A stretch of 64,000 nt of DNA from Bacillus sp. Y1 (lineage in GTDB: Bacteria > Bacillota > Bacilli > Bacillales > Cytobacillaceae). The position numbers were made by a program, and so were the translations under genes. Under the pieces are notes generated by a model that searched no databases, had not been told where the DNA came from, and worked only from the letters and a program-made list of their open reading frames with translations. Location of the stretch: the NCBI RefSeq assembly GCF_003586445.1, contig NZ_CP030028.1, positions 4,920,501-4,984,500 on the forward strand, in the 5' to 3' direction. This document shows positions 16,897-25,049 of this stretch, one piece after another (the first letter of the stretch is position 1; each line of letters opens with the position of its first letter).

Positions 16897-18924
16897 TTAT
16901 AAACTATCACCCGTTGTTGTACTTTGGTCGGTCGTACTTGAATCCGTGCCAGGTGCTGTACCTCGATCTGGTCGTTCCATTCCTTCAGGCGGTGTTCCTC
17001 CATCGCCTCTCATTCCGCCGCCACCACGGCCTCCCATTCCACCCATACCGCTTTGGGCTTCTGTCACTCCTGATTCATTCAACCAGGTTACGACATCGGA
17101 AATAGTGAACTCGACAACCTTCGTGCCGCCACTATATTCTCCATCCGTGTATAAACCATTCGTTTCCGTACCTGTTGAAGTTCCTCCAGAATATAATGTG
17201 TAACTAGAGTCCTTCGCTAAGTCCGGCGAGCTGATATATACAGATGAATATTCTTTTTCTGGTGCAAAGGTTGCGATTGTATTTCCTTCACTATCCTCTA
17301 AGTGTATTAGTGTTCCTGCACTTTGAGTTGCTGGGTACGTCATTAGAATTCCATTTTGTTCTGACGTGTCAGAGCTTGCTTGAACCATTCCAGAGCTACC
17401 AGCTGCAATTAATAATCCTCCAGAGATTTCAAAGGTACCATTATAGTCTAATGAACCATTTCCAGAGTTTGTTGGACCACTTACGACTGCTGTTCCTCCG
17501 GTCATAACAAAGTTTCCATTCGAGTCAAGTCCGTCACCTTGTGAATTAACAGACACGAAACCACCACTGATTTGAAGCATCATATCAGATGATGTGCTGC
17601 TCTCCATGTCCATTCCTGAACCATCGACTCCTCCACCAACATTCAATCCATCATCACTTGCAGTTACGTCAATCGTTCCATCTGCAATCGCAATTACTGA
17701 ACCCTCAATTCCTTCGTAACTCTTAGTAATAGTGATATTCCCACCTTTTGTTAAGACAGAAGAGTCGGCGTGAACGCCATCATCTCCCGTTGCGATCGTA
17801 AATTCACCAGCTTCAATTAGGACGTTACCATTACTATGAACGGCGTCATCTAGCGAATCAATCGCAAATGTACCACCAGCGATCGCAAGTTCAGCTGTTG
17901 CCTTTAAACCTTTTGAGCTGCTTGTTTCTGTGGTTGTTGTAGTAGTAGTTGATTCACTTTGGCCTCTTCCACCCATAGCATTTTCATTCGCCGCTACCGT
18001 CTCAGGGCTTCCTCCACCAGTTGTAATGGTATAATCTCCACCTAACGTATACAGAGATGTTTGGGCTTGAATTCCGTCATTTTCTGCTGTAATGGAATAC
18101 GTTCCAGCTTCAATGACTAGATTTCCTTTTTCTGCATCCTCATCATTTGTCGTTTTCATACCGTCACCACCTGCTTTAATCGTGAACGTTCCTTCCTTAA
18201 TAGCTAGTAAGTCTCGTCCAACAATCGCATCGTCCTTAGCGGTAACTTCAATATTTCCACCTGTAATTTTCAGATCATCTTTTCCTGTAATTCCGTTGTT
18301 AAAGTTCGCTTCAACCACAAGTTTTCCTTCACCATTAATCGTTAAATTGCCTTTACTAAAAATGGCTGAGTTTGGTTCTTCTGCTTCTGCATCATCGTAC
18401 ACATACTGTGTTCCATCTGTAATGGTATTTTCCGTTCCTTCAGGCAATGAAATGACTGTTTTCTCAGCATTCTTCACATAAATTGGGGCTGAAGAACTGC
18501 TAGTAATATCTACTCCATTTAAAACCAGTCGAACCGTGTTGTTATCTTCTGCGTCTACAACAATTTGACCATCGTCTAATGTTCCACTAAGGACATACAC
18601 GCCACCTGCTTTAATCGTAACGGTACTTCCTGATACAACCACAGCACCAGATCCTTCATAGGTTGCTGTTGATCCATTCAACTGAATACTCGTAACATCT
18701 TCATTTTCCCAATCTGTATAAAGATCATCATCACTATAGCTTACCAGTCCGCTTACAACAGATTGTATATCGCTGTTTGCTAGTGTACTTAAACTCTCTA
18801 TATTAACATCTGTAGCTGTACTTGTACCTGAACTTGATTCCTCCTCTGTATTGCTGCAGGCAAATAATAATGTTGTGCACAATAAAGGTGCGATTAGCTT
18901 CGTAAATTTATATTTTCGTTTCAT
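16897..18924 (-). CDS. Cthe_2159/DUF4353-type carbohydrate-binding lipoprotein
   Basis: Surface lipoprotein of about 675 residues. ATG at 18924 has AGGAG 8 bases ahead (a TTG just before it is less likely). The signal peptide ends in the lipobox LLFAC, so the mature protein is lipid-anchored. The body is a chain of short repeats of the form ADGxxxxGNLxIExGxxxITxxxDGI, the parallel beta-helix pattern of the Cthe_2159 family that binds polygalacturonate and calcium. The C-terminus is low complexity, rich in Gly, Met, Arg, then Thr/Ser (GMGGMGGRGGGGM). Such proteins often occur with VTC-domain and DUF4956 genes; those lie at 23.5-24.9 kb and share its promoter architecture. The role is unknown; wall or capsule binding is an inference. 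Confidence 0.87.
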   Translation of the reverse strand: MKRKYKFTKLIAPLLCTTLLFACSNTEEESSSGTSTATDVNIESLSTLANSDIQSVVSGLVSYSDDDLYTDWENEDVTSIQLNGSTATYEGSGAVVVSGSTVTIKAGGVYVLSGTLDDGQIVVDAEDNNTVRLVLNGVDITSSSSAPIYVKNAEKTVISLPEGTENTITDGTQYVYDDAEAEEPNSAIFSKGNLTINGEGKLVVEANFNNGITGKDDLKITGGNIEVTAKDDAIVGRDLLAIKEGTFTIKAGGDGMKTTNDEDAEKGNLVIEAGTYSITAENDGIQAQTSLYTLGGDYTITTGGGSPETVAANENAMGGRGQSESTTTTTTTETSSSKGLKATAELAIAGGTFAIDSLDDAVHSNGNVLIEAGEFTIATGDDGVHADSSVLTKGGNITITKSYEGIEGSVIAIADGTIDVTASDDGLNVGGGVDGSGMDMESSTSSDMMLQISGGFVSVNSQGDGLDSNGNFVMTGGTAVVSGPTNSGNGSLDYNGTFEISGGLLIAAGSSGMVQASSDTSEQNGILMTYPATQSAGTLIHLEDSEGNTIATFAPEKEYSSVYISSPDLAKDSSYTLYSGGTSTGTETNGLYTDGEYSGGTKVVEFTISDVVTWLNESGVTEAQSGMGGMGGRGGGGMRGDGGTPPEGMERPDRGTAPGTDSSTTDQSTTTGDSL

Positions 18925-18955
18925 CAACTTGGCTCCTTTTCGATTTGATAAGCCT

Positions 18956-18987
18956 ATTATGTTTGCCCAACCTTAACAAAACCTTAA
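18956..18987 (-). promoter_or_regulatory. Direct-repeat promoter of the DUF4353 gene
   Basis: On the minus strand TTAAGG (18987-18982), 5 bases, TTAAGG (18976-18971), 9 bases, CATAAT (18961-18956). The two repeats are 11 bases apart, the usual OmpR-type regulator spacing, and occupy the -35 region. The same layout precedes the VTC gene at 23442. Confidence 0.75.
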
Positions 18988-19011
18988 AAAAATTTATATT
19001 CAATAAATAAT

Positions 19012-19039
19012 TTGCATTTCTCGAATTTGTCCCTATAAT
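19012..19039 (+). promoter_or_regulatory. Promoter of the two-component genes
   Basis: TTGCAT (19012-19017), 16-base spacer, TATAAT (19034-19039), 50 bases before the regulator start. It is divergent from the DUF4353 promoter. Confidence 0.55.
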
Positions 19040-19088
19040 CGAACTTAATTCATTCAAGATAAACCATTCATTAAAGGAGGCGACAAAA

Positions 19089-19772
19089 TTGAATTTATTA
19101 ATTATAGAAGATGACAAAGTCCTCTCGGAATCCATCAAAGAAACCACTAAGGAAATGTTCCATATTGAACAGGCATTTGATGGTGAAGAAGGATTGTACT
19201 TAGCAGAACAAAATATTTTTGATGTGATCATACTAGACATCATGATGCCTCATATGAATGGATACGAGGTACTAGAGGAACTCCGAAAGAAGAATATTAC
19301 GACGCCTGTTATTATCCTGACGGCAAAAGACGGGATCGATGATAAGATCAAAGGATTTAAGGTGGGTGCAGATGATTACTTAGTCAAACCATTTCATCGC
19401 GAGGAGCTTTTGCTACGATTAGAAGCTATGGTACGACGTTCGGTTGGCTCATTTAAGGAAAATATCCTGTCCTTTAAGGATTTACATTTAAACTTAAAGA
19501 ACAAAAAAGCGTCAATTGGTGAAGAAGTGATTAAACTAAATGGAAAACAATTCGATTTACTCGAGTATTTAATCAATAATAAAAATACGATCTTAACCAA
19601 AGAACAGATTTTTGATCGAATATGGGGATTTGAGTCAGATACCTCAACGACGGTTGTGGAAGTGTATGCGAGCAACCTACGCAAAAACTTAAAAAAATAC
19701 GATTATGATCAATATATCAAAACCTTTCGAGGATTAGGCTATATGCTTTCAGAAGGTGAAGGAAATGTTTAA
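19089..19772 (+). CDS. OmpR-family response regulator
   Basis: 227 residues. Receiver domain with D8/D9, phospho-acceptor D50 in ILDIMMP and K100 in YLVKPF, followed by a winged-helix trans_reg_C domain (about 130-225) with the RGLGYML signature. A TTG start is chosen because AAAGGAGG lies 8 bases ahead. The kinase gene overlaps its end. Its likely targets are the divergent DUF4353 lipoprotein and the VTC-DUF4956 operon, both with TTAAGG repeats 11 bases apart. Confidence 0.93.
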   Translation: MNLLIIEDDKVLSESIKETTKEMFHIEQAFDGEEGLYLAEQNIFDVIILDIMMPHMNGYEVLEELRKKNITTPVIILTAKDGIDDKIKGFKVGADDYLVKPFHREELLLRLEAMVRRSVGSFKENILSFKDLHLNLKNKKASIGEEVIKLNGKQFDLLEYLINNKNTILTKEQIFDRIWGFESDTSTTVVEVYASNLRKNLKKYDYDQYIKTFRGLGYMLSEGEGNV

Positions 19773-21057
19773 GGAGAAAATCTTCCGTAGCCAACAGCTC
19801 AAGTTCATGATTTTTAACCTTATTGCCTTTACGATTATTTTCACGATTTTTGGAATTATTATTTTCAGCCAGGTTCAAGGAACGTTATTTAAAAAAACGG
19901 ACGAAGAACTTGAAATGGTTCAAGAAAAACATATGAGTGATTTTTCAGATCGGACAATTGAAGACCGGCCAGTAGATGGTATTGATCGTACTCCTCCGAT
20001 GAAAGACCAAAGAGCGATTAAAAACCCTCGTATTTTCATGTTAAATTGGAGTAAAGATGGAGAGATTGTTGAGGGTGATCAAATCGGATCATTATTTTAC
20101 GAAAGTTATTTACAAGACTTTACTCTAGATAAAAACAATCTTGATACGGTAACCAATATAACCATAGATGATCACCACTATCGATATTTGCTATTTGAAG
20201 ATACGAACGAAGATGATGATGTGGCATATGTACAATTAATAATCAATACCGATGCAGAAGAAACGATCATCAATAACTTCCAAAAGCTAATCATTATTTT
20301 TTCTATCGTCTTTATCGTTCTTTCTATATCAGCAAGTTATATTTTATCGAAAAAAATGATGCAACCGATTATTCTTTCATGGAAAAAACAAGCCGAGTTT
20401 GTCGAGAATGCATCACATGAATTACGAACACCTTTGACGATTATTCAAAATAAACTCGAGCTTTTGTTAACTTCCCCTCAGGAGAAAATAGCGAACAAAT
20501 TTGAAAATATTGCGCTAAGCTTATCCGAAACTAGAAGACTATCGAAGCTTACTTCTGATTTATTAACCCTTGCTCGTGCTGATTCTGCAGAAACACAGCT
20601 GGTGAAACAAACGATTCATGTGGACACATTTGTGAAAAACGTATGTGCCCCTTATATCGAAATTGCGGAGTCACAGGACAAGCATTTATGGCTTCAATTG
20701 AATTGCGACATGAAAATGGAAGCAGACGAGGTCCGCCTACACCAGCTGCTCGTCATATTGCTTGATAATGCGTTAAAATATACCGGAGAAAATGATAGCA
20801 TTGGCGTAAAAACGTATGAAGAAGACCACAAAATTATTTTTGAAGTGAGTGATACAGGAATCGGGATCAAGGAAGAAAATATGAAATATATATTTGACCG
20901 TTTCTATCGCGAAGATAGAGCCCGTTCTAGAGAAACGGGAGGAGTCGGCCTAGGGTTATCTATTGCTCACTGGATTGTGAAGCAGCATGAAGGAACCATT
21001 AAGGCAACCCAGAATAAAAATAAAGGAACTACCTTTAAAGTAAAACTACCTAGATAG
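19765..21057 (+). CDS. Two-component sensor histidine kinase
   Basis: About 430 residues. Two membrane helices (about 12-33 and 170-190) bracket an extracellular sensor of about 135 residues with a charged DRTPPMKDQR segment. Then a dimerisation domain with FVENASHELRTPLTI, and a HATPase with N, G1 (DTGIGI) and G2 (GGVGLGLSI) boxes. The ATG at 19765 is preferred to a GTG 9 bases upstream because the latter sits on top of its own binding site; the gene overlaps the regulator by 8 bases. No HAMP domain is evident. Ligand unknown. Confidence 0.92.
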   Translation: MFKEKIFRSQQLKFMIFNLIAFTIIFTIFGIIIFSQVQGTLFKKTDEELEMVQEKHMSDFSDRTIEDRPVDGIDRTPPMKDQRAIKNPRIFMLNWSKDGEIVEGDQIGSLFYESYLQDFTLDKNNLDTVTNITIDDHHYRYLLFEDTNEDDDVAYVQLIINTDAEETIINNFQKLIIIFSIVFIVLSISASYILSKKMMQPIILSWKKQAEFVENASHELRTPLTIIQNKLELLLTSPQEKIANKFENIALSLSETRRLSKLTSDLLTLARADSAETQLVKQTIHVDTFVKNVCAPYIEIAESQDKHLWLQLNCDMKMEADEVRLHQLLVILLDNALKYTGENDSIGVKTYEEDHKIIFEVSDTGIGIKEENMKYIFDRFYREDRARSRETGGVGLGLSIAHWIVKQHEGTIKATQNKNKGTTFKVKLPR

Positions 21058-21083
21058 GGTCACACACGTGGCCCTCTTTTTTT
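21057..21083 (+). terminator. Terminator after the histidine kinase
   Basis: Arms GGGTCAC (21057-21063) and GTGGCCC (21068-21074), then TCTTTTTTT. Confidence 0.85.
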
Positions 21084-21090
21084 ACACAAA

Positions 21091-21125
21091 ATAAAGGCAT
21101 GGATTTTCCTTATCCATACCTTTAT
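21091..21125 (-). terminator. Terminator of the cellobiose-type PTS operon
   Basis: Arms ATAAAGGCATGGA and TCCATACCTTTAT with one mispair; on the minus strand it follows the EIIA stop and is followed by TTTTG. Confidence 0.7.
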
Positions 21126-21147
21126 TAGTAATATTGATTTTTTATCA

Positions 21148-21474
21148 TTAGCCAGATACCTTTTCTACCTTTATTGTCTCGTATAATTCCACAAATTCTG
21201 TTGCTAAATCCTTCATGGTGATCGAGTTCATCAGATGGTCCTGCGCATGAACCATTAAAAGAGAAATTTCTACTTTTTCTCCTCTAATTTCGCCTTGAAT
21301 CAATGAAGTTTGAACATGATGTGCCTCGTTTAATGCATCTGCTGCTTCTTGCAGTTTTGCTCGTGCTTCTGTAAAATCTCCTCGCTTCGCAGCCGCAATG
21401 GCTTCCATTGAACAGCTCTTTCCATTTCCACCATGTAAAATAATTTGAAATATCGTTTCTTCCATAGATGCCAT
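21148..21474 (-). CDS. PTS lactose/cellobiose-family EIIA
   Basis: Soluble phosphocarrier of about 108 residues in the lactose/cellobiose EIIA family (LicA/CelC type). The active-site histidine lies in LLMVHAQDHLM, preceded by the helical bundle segments MEETIFQIILHGGNGKS and ARAKLQEAADALNEAHHVQTSLI. ATG at 21474 is chosen because GGAGG is 7 bases ahead; an upstream in-frame ATG lacks a site. It receives phosphate from HPr and passes it to the EIIB encoded at the start of the operon. Sugar not determined; beta-glucoside disaccharides are typical. Confidence 0.93.
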   Translation of the reverse strand: MASMEETIFQIILHGGNGKSCSMEAIAAAKRGDFTEARAKLQEAADALNEAHHVQTSLIQGEIRGEKVEISLLMVHAQDHLMNSITMKDLATEFVELYETIKVEKVSG

Positions 21475-21492
21475 GGTAAACCCTCCGTAAGA

Positions 21493-21526
21493 AATTAGTC
21501 TCACATGTACTCATGTGAGACTAATT
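21493..21526 (-). other. Intercistronic perfect hairpin before EIIA
   Basis: 15-base arms (21493-21507 and 21512-21526) with a 4-base loop, no T tract on the downstream side, ending just before the EIIA ribosome binding site. Likely an mRNA-stabilising or processing structure rather than a terminator. Confidence 0.6.
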
Positions 21527-21547
21527 GTTTTTATGTCTTGATGTGAA

Positions 21548-22879
21548 TTAACTCACTTTTGATGAATTATTTACTCCGCCCTCTTCTTGTTGCTTCATCT
21601 TATCCCACATTCTGAAGAACGGGAAGTAGATAGCTAGAGCGATAACGACGTTGACAGCCTGCATAACCGCACCTGAAATCTTACCACCAGTTGCTAGGTA
21701 TCCACCGATAATTGGAGGCGTTGTCCAAGGAATCGCGATACCTGCTGGCTTCGCAACTAAACCTAACTTCATGGAGTAGTACGTTACAATGATTAGAACG
21801 ATTGGTGTTAAGAAGAATGGTACGATTAATAATGGGTTCATTACGATTGGCGTACCGAAAATGATTGGTTCGTTGATCATGAATGTTCCAGGACCAGCCG
21901 ATAATTTACCAAGCGCCTTCATTTGTTGGCTCTTTGCCCAGAAAAGCATGAGCATCGCTAGACCAAATGTAGCACCTGTACCACCGATATTAACGAATAC
22001 TTCAAAGAATTGTGATGTAAAGATATTTGGTAATTCTTCACCAGCACGGAACGCAATTTGGTTTTCTTCTGTTGCCATTAACCAAACTGGGCTTAATACA
22101 CCTGCAACGATGTTTGTTCCGTGAAGACCTGCTGACCAAAGCATCATAATAAGCATGTAGGCAACAATCGAACCGATTAAGCTTCCACCTAATAATCCAA
22201 GTGGCTTACCAAGTACTAATTGAACCACATCGTGAATACTGCTAATTCCAAAGTACTCAATTACTAAACGAATTAAGAAGATAATAGTGATAACAATAAA
22301 ACCAGGAACAAGTGCAACAAACGATTTACTTACTGCCGGTGGAACGCTATCTGGCATTTTAATAACAATATTTTTCTTAAGAATGAAGTTATACACTTCT
22401 GTTGAGAATAAACCGATTAGGATGGCTACGAAAAGTCCTTTACTTCCCATAAATGCAACTGGAATTGCTCCTCCAACTGCGATCGCTTCTGTTGCTCCAT
22501 CTGGAGTAAACGGTACATTGAATGGTGTAGCAAGTAAGAACGCACACAGCGAGATTACCCCAGCTGTAATCGCGTCAATACCATACCGCTCAGCTAGACG
22601 ATACGCAATACCGAATGCAGCGATTAGACCCATCATGTTAAACGTTGCATCTGTTGGGTACATTAGTTTTGCTAACCATTGATCTCCGAACACGCTTGCC
22701 ATGAATTCAGCATAACCTGGAATCGGCAGGAAACCTAAGATTAGGAATACAGAACCGATAATAATCATTGGCATCGCTAGGATGATTCCATCCTTTAAGG
22801 CACCTAAATGTCTTTGTGCGGCTAATTTACCAGCAAAAGGCATAAACTTTGATTCAAGGAAACCTAAAAACTTATTCAT
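21548..22879 (-). CDS. PTS cellobiose/lichenan-family EIIC
   Basis: Membrane permease of the lactose/cellobiose PTS, about 443 residues, with ten or so helices and the conserved NEPIIFGTPIVMNP motif (about 335-350) that contacts sugar. It transports and phosphorylates the sugar with EIIB. Start at ATG 22879 (a GTG directly ahead is also possible). Gene order EIIB-EIIC-EIIA with no phospho-glycosidase in the cluster, so the hydrolase must be encoded elsewhere. Confidence 0.94.
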   Translation of the reverse strand: MNKFLGFLESKFMPFAGKLAAQRHLGALKDGIILAMPMIIIGSVFLILGFLPIPGYAEFMASVFGDQWLAKLMYPTDATFNMMGLIAAFGIAYRLAERYGIDAITAGVISLCAFLLATPFNVPFTPDGATEAIAVGGAIPVAFMGSKGLFVAILIGLFSTEVYNFILKKNIVIKMPDSVPPAVSKSFVALVPGFIVITIIFLIRLVIEYFGISSIHDVVQLVLGKPLGLLGGSLIGSIVAYMLIMMLWSAGLHGTNIVAGVLSPVWLMATEENQIAFRAGEELPNIFTSQFFEVFVNIGGTGATFGLAMLMLFWAKSQQMKALGKLSAGPGTFMINEPIIFGTPIVMNPLLIVPFFLTPIVLIIVTYYSMKLGLVAKPAGIAIPWTTPPIIGGYLATGGKISGAVMQAVNVVIALAIYFPFFRMWDKMKQQEEGGVNNSSKVS

Positions 22880-22918
22880 CACGTTTCATTCCCTTCTCTA
22901 CCTAGAGTTTTTTAGAAA

Positions 22919-23227
22919 TTATTTATTCGTTAGTCCTACTGCTGTTTTTAATACTTCTGCACCATTACACATTCCGTAGTGGATTGGGTTAATAGAATCA
23001 ACTGGGATATTCTTTTCTTTTCCTAGTTGTTGCATTTGAGGTAATAAGTAACGTACTTGTGGTCCAAGAAGAAGGACATCCGCTTGATCAATATTCGCTT
23101 TTACTTGGTCCGCACTTACTGCCCAGATCTTTGAGTCAAGTCCTTGATCTTTTGCAGCCGCTTCCATTTTTGTTACTAGTAAACTTGTAGACATACCTGC
23201 CGCACAGCATAATAAAATGTTCATCAT
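22919..23227 (-). CDS. PTS cellobiose-family EIIB
   Basis: 102-residue EIIB with the phospho-cysteine loop [17 protein letters not shown] (Cys at about residue 8) and the later [14 protein letters not shown] segment typical of LicB/CelA. First gene of the operon, behind a perfect cre. Two consecutive ATG codons are possible; GGAGG suits the second slightly better. Confidence 0.94.
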   Translation of the reverse strand: MMNILLCCAAGMSTSLLVTKMEAAAKDQGLDSKIWAVSADQVKANIDQADVLLLGPQVRYLLPQMQQLGKEKNIPVDSINPIHYGMCNGAEVLKTAVGLTNK

Positions 23228-23333
23228 AAATTCCTCCTAAAGTGTTTTAATTTCTTATTAGTAAATAAATCAGAGATAAGTTCTTTTTATTAAGAAGATG
23301 TGTTGTTATCTTGTTGTTGATTTCATATTACAA

Positions 23334-23347
23334 TGAAAGCGATTTCA
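23334..23347 (-). promoter_or_regulatory. cre site upstream of the PTS operon
   Basis: TGAAAGCGATTTCA fits the CcpA consensus TGWNANCGNTNWCA at every position and is nearly palindromic. It lies 107 bases ahead of EIIB, indicating glucose repression. Confidence 0.8.
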
Positions 23348-23360
23348 TTAATATCTACCT

Positions 23361-23384
23361 TTTTTCCGTTTCACAACGGAAAAA
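23361..23384. promoter_or_regulatory. Inverted repeat, putative operator
   Basis: TTTTTCCGTT, TCAC, AACGGAAAAA: perfect 10-base arms between the PTS operon and the VTC gene. Too short and lacking a flanking T tract to be a clear terminator; may be an operator for a PTS regulator encoded elsewhere. Confidence 0.45.
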
Positions 23385-23441
23385 GTTATTACTAGTAGAT
23401 TACTAGTTCTTTTTTTAAAAATTAAGATTGTAATTTTTCTT

Positions 23442-23473
23442 TTAAGGTTTGTTTAAGGTTGCCCACCGATAAT
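23442..23473 (+). promoter_or_regulatory. Direct-repeat promoter of the VTC-DUF4956 operon
   Basis: TTAAGG (23442-23447), 5 bases, TTAAGG (23453-23458), 9 bases, GATAAT (23468-23473). Spacing is identical to the DUF4353 promoter, and TTTTAAGGTTT plus TTAAGGTTG flanks also match. Confidence 0.75.
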
Positions 23474-23507
23474 GTGAATCAAGGAGCTAATATAAAGGAG
23501 TTGAAAC

Positions 23508-24209
23508 ATGGTGAAGGCAATGACCTTAAATGGCGTTCAAGGTAGATATGAACTAAAGCACGAAATTACAAAAATGGATTGCTACTTATTAAGAAGCAAG
23601 TTACAGCATGTGATGACGGCTGATCCAAACGCTAATAATGACGGGAAATACTTAATCCGAAGTGTATACTTCGATAATTTTGATAATAAAGTTTTTCAAC
23701 AAAAGAAGGAAGGTTTTTTCGAACGAGATAAGTTCCGTGTCAGGCTGTATGACCATAACACTAGCTACATTAATCTCGAAAAAAAGAGCAAACGAAACAA
23801 TATGACATATAAACAGAAGTGTCGTATGACGATTGATGAATACGAAAAGGTAAGAATCGGAGACATCGCTTGGATGGAAAATGATTCACGTCCATTGATG
23901 AGAGATTTATACATGCAGATGAATCTCCTGCAAATCAAACCCGTGACTATCGTGGATTATGAGAGAGAGGTTTTCATTTACGAGTATGGAAATGTCCGAG
24001 TCACATTCGATAGCTCAGTTAAGACAAGCTTCCGAAACAATGATCTTTTAAATCCAGATGTACCAATGGTGGAAACCACTCCTGGAATCGTCATTCTAGA
24101 AGTAAAGTACGATGAGTTTTTACCTGATGTCATCAAGCAGTTAGTTCAGCTTCATGACAGACGAAGAGGCACTTATTCAAAATATCAAATAAGCCGTATG
24201 TTCGGTTAA
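23508..24209 (+). CDS. VTC-domain protein (polyphosphate polymerase-like)
   Basis: 233 residues forming almost only a VTC domain, the tunnel-shaped fold of the yeast Vtc4 polyphosphate polymerase. Basic and acidic tunnel motifs visible: RYELKHEI (about 13-20), YLIRSVYFDN (about 43-52), KFRVRLYD (about 66-73), LEKKSK (about 83) and ILEVKYDEFLPDVI near the end. AAAGGAG stands 7 bases ahead of the ATG. DUF4956 follows 19 bases later. Bacterial members are poorly characterised; nucleotide-driven polyphosphate synthesis is inferred from the fold. The promoter links it to the DUF4353 lipoprotein and the neighbouring two-component system. Confidence 0.9.
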   Translation: MVKAMTLNGVQGRYELKHEITKMDCYLLRSKLQHVMTADPNANNDGKYLIRSVYFDNFDNKVFQQKKEGFFERDKFRVRLYDHNTSYINLEKKSKRNNMTYKQKCRMTIDEYEKVRIGDIAWMENDSRPLMRDLYMQMNLLQIKPVTIVDYEREVFIYEYGNVRVTFDSSVKTSFRNNDLLNPDVPMVETTPGIVILEVKYDEFLPDVIKQLVQLHDRRRGTYSKYQISRMFG

Positions 24210-24228
24210 TATTATTGGAGGAATAAAA

Positions 24229-24912
24229 ATGGATACAATTAATTTTCAGGATATTTTTAAGTCTAAGTTTTTAGAGCAAACCAGCAGCTTTTCAATCACC
24301 GATTCATTGATTGGATTATTCGCATCATTAGTGATTGGACTCTTTATCTATTGGGTATATAAAAAGACGTTCACAGGTGTTATCTATTCTCACACCTTTA
24401 ATATCTCACTAATTGTTATGTCGATGGCCACATCATTAGTTATTATCGGTATCTCATCTAATGTATTATTATCACTTGGTATGGTTGGTGCATTATCGAT
24501 TGTTCGTTTCCGTACACCGATTAAAGATCCAATTGACATCGTCTATTTGTTCTGGGCCATTATTGTAGGTATTCTTAGCGGAGCTGGCTTTGTGCCACTT
24601 GCTGTTCTTGGTTCACTATTCATTGGAGCTATTCTTATCTTTTTTGGAAATCGTATTAAAGTGGAAAATCCATATTTATTAGTCGTACGATACAATGGCC
24701 ATTCGATTGAAAAGTCATTAGAACATGTGGTATCTGAAAACTCGAAAAAGCATACGATTAAATCAAAATCCGTAATGCCTGGTAATGAATATGAAGTTAC
24801 CTATGAAGTGCGCGTGAAGGACAATGACATGAGCTTCATCAACAATATTTCCGAAATGGATGGAGTAAGATCCGCCATTATGCTAAGTTACGATGGGAAT
24901 TTCACAGCGTAA
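24229..24912 (+). CDS. DUF4956 membrane protein
   Basis: 227 residues with four helices (about 27-45, 58-80, 85-125, 130-150) containing the family signature GALSIVRFRTPIKDPIDIVYLFWAI in two parts, then a soluble domain of about 80 residues. It is the standard partner of VTC-domain genes and is thought to form a membrane channel or anchor for the product, but no function is established. GGAGG lies 7 bases ahead of the ATG. Confidence 0.92.
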   Translation: MDTINFQDIFKSKFLEQTSSFSITDSLIGLFASLVIGLFIYWVYKKTFTGVIYSHTFNISLIVMSMATSLVIIGISSNVLLSLGMVGALSIVRFRTPIKDPIDIVYLFWAIIVGILSGAGFVPLAVLGSLFIGAILIFFGNRIKVENPYLLVVRYNGHSIEKSLEHVVSENSKKHTIKSKSVMPGNEYEVTYEVRVKDNDMSFINNISEMDGVRSAIMLSYDGNFTA

Positions 24913-24975
24913 CTCGAAAAGCGGAAGTGCTTTGGCCAGCCCCGAGGAGCTAGGCGCTGCAGCTGGACAACACCT
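24913..24975. repeat. Putative copy of a dispersed Bacillaceae intergenic repeat
   Basis: The segment after the DUF4956 stop is GC-rich against its surroundings and contains CGAAAAGCGGAAGTGCTTTG and GCCAGCCCCGAGGAGC. This resembles, from memory, high-copy intergenic repeats of Bacillus relatives that begin AAAAGCGGAAGCGCC. Only one copy is in the window, so the call rests on recollection. Confidence 0.4.
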
Positions 24976-25006
24976 TAATAAAATAACAATATCTCTTAAC
25001 TTTGAA

Positions 25007-25044
25007 AAAAGGAGATTGCCCTTCCCCCGGCAATCTCCTTTTAT
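25007..25044. terminator. Bidirectional terminator between DUF4956 and vpr
   Basis: Arms AAGGAGATTGCC and GGCAATCTCCTT with A and T tracts on either side. Confidence 0.88.
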
Positions 25045-25049
25045 ATGTT

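Noticed and set aside
21057..21125. Single long terminator
   Set aside because: Two separate stems with their own T tracts better explain the convergent kinase and PTS transcripts.
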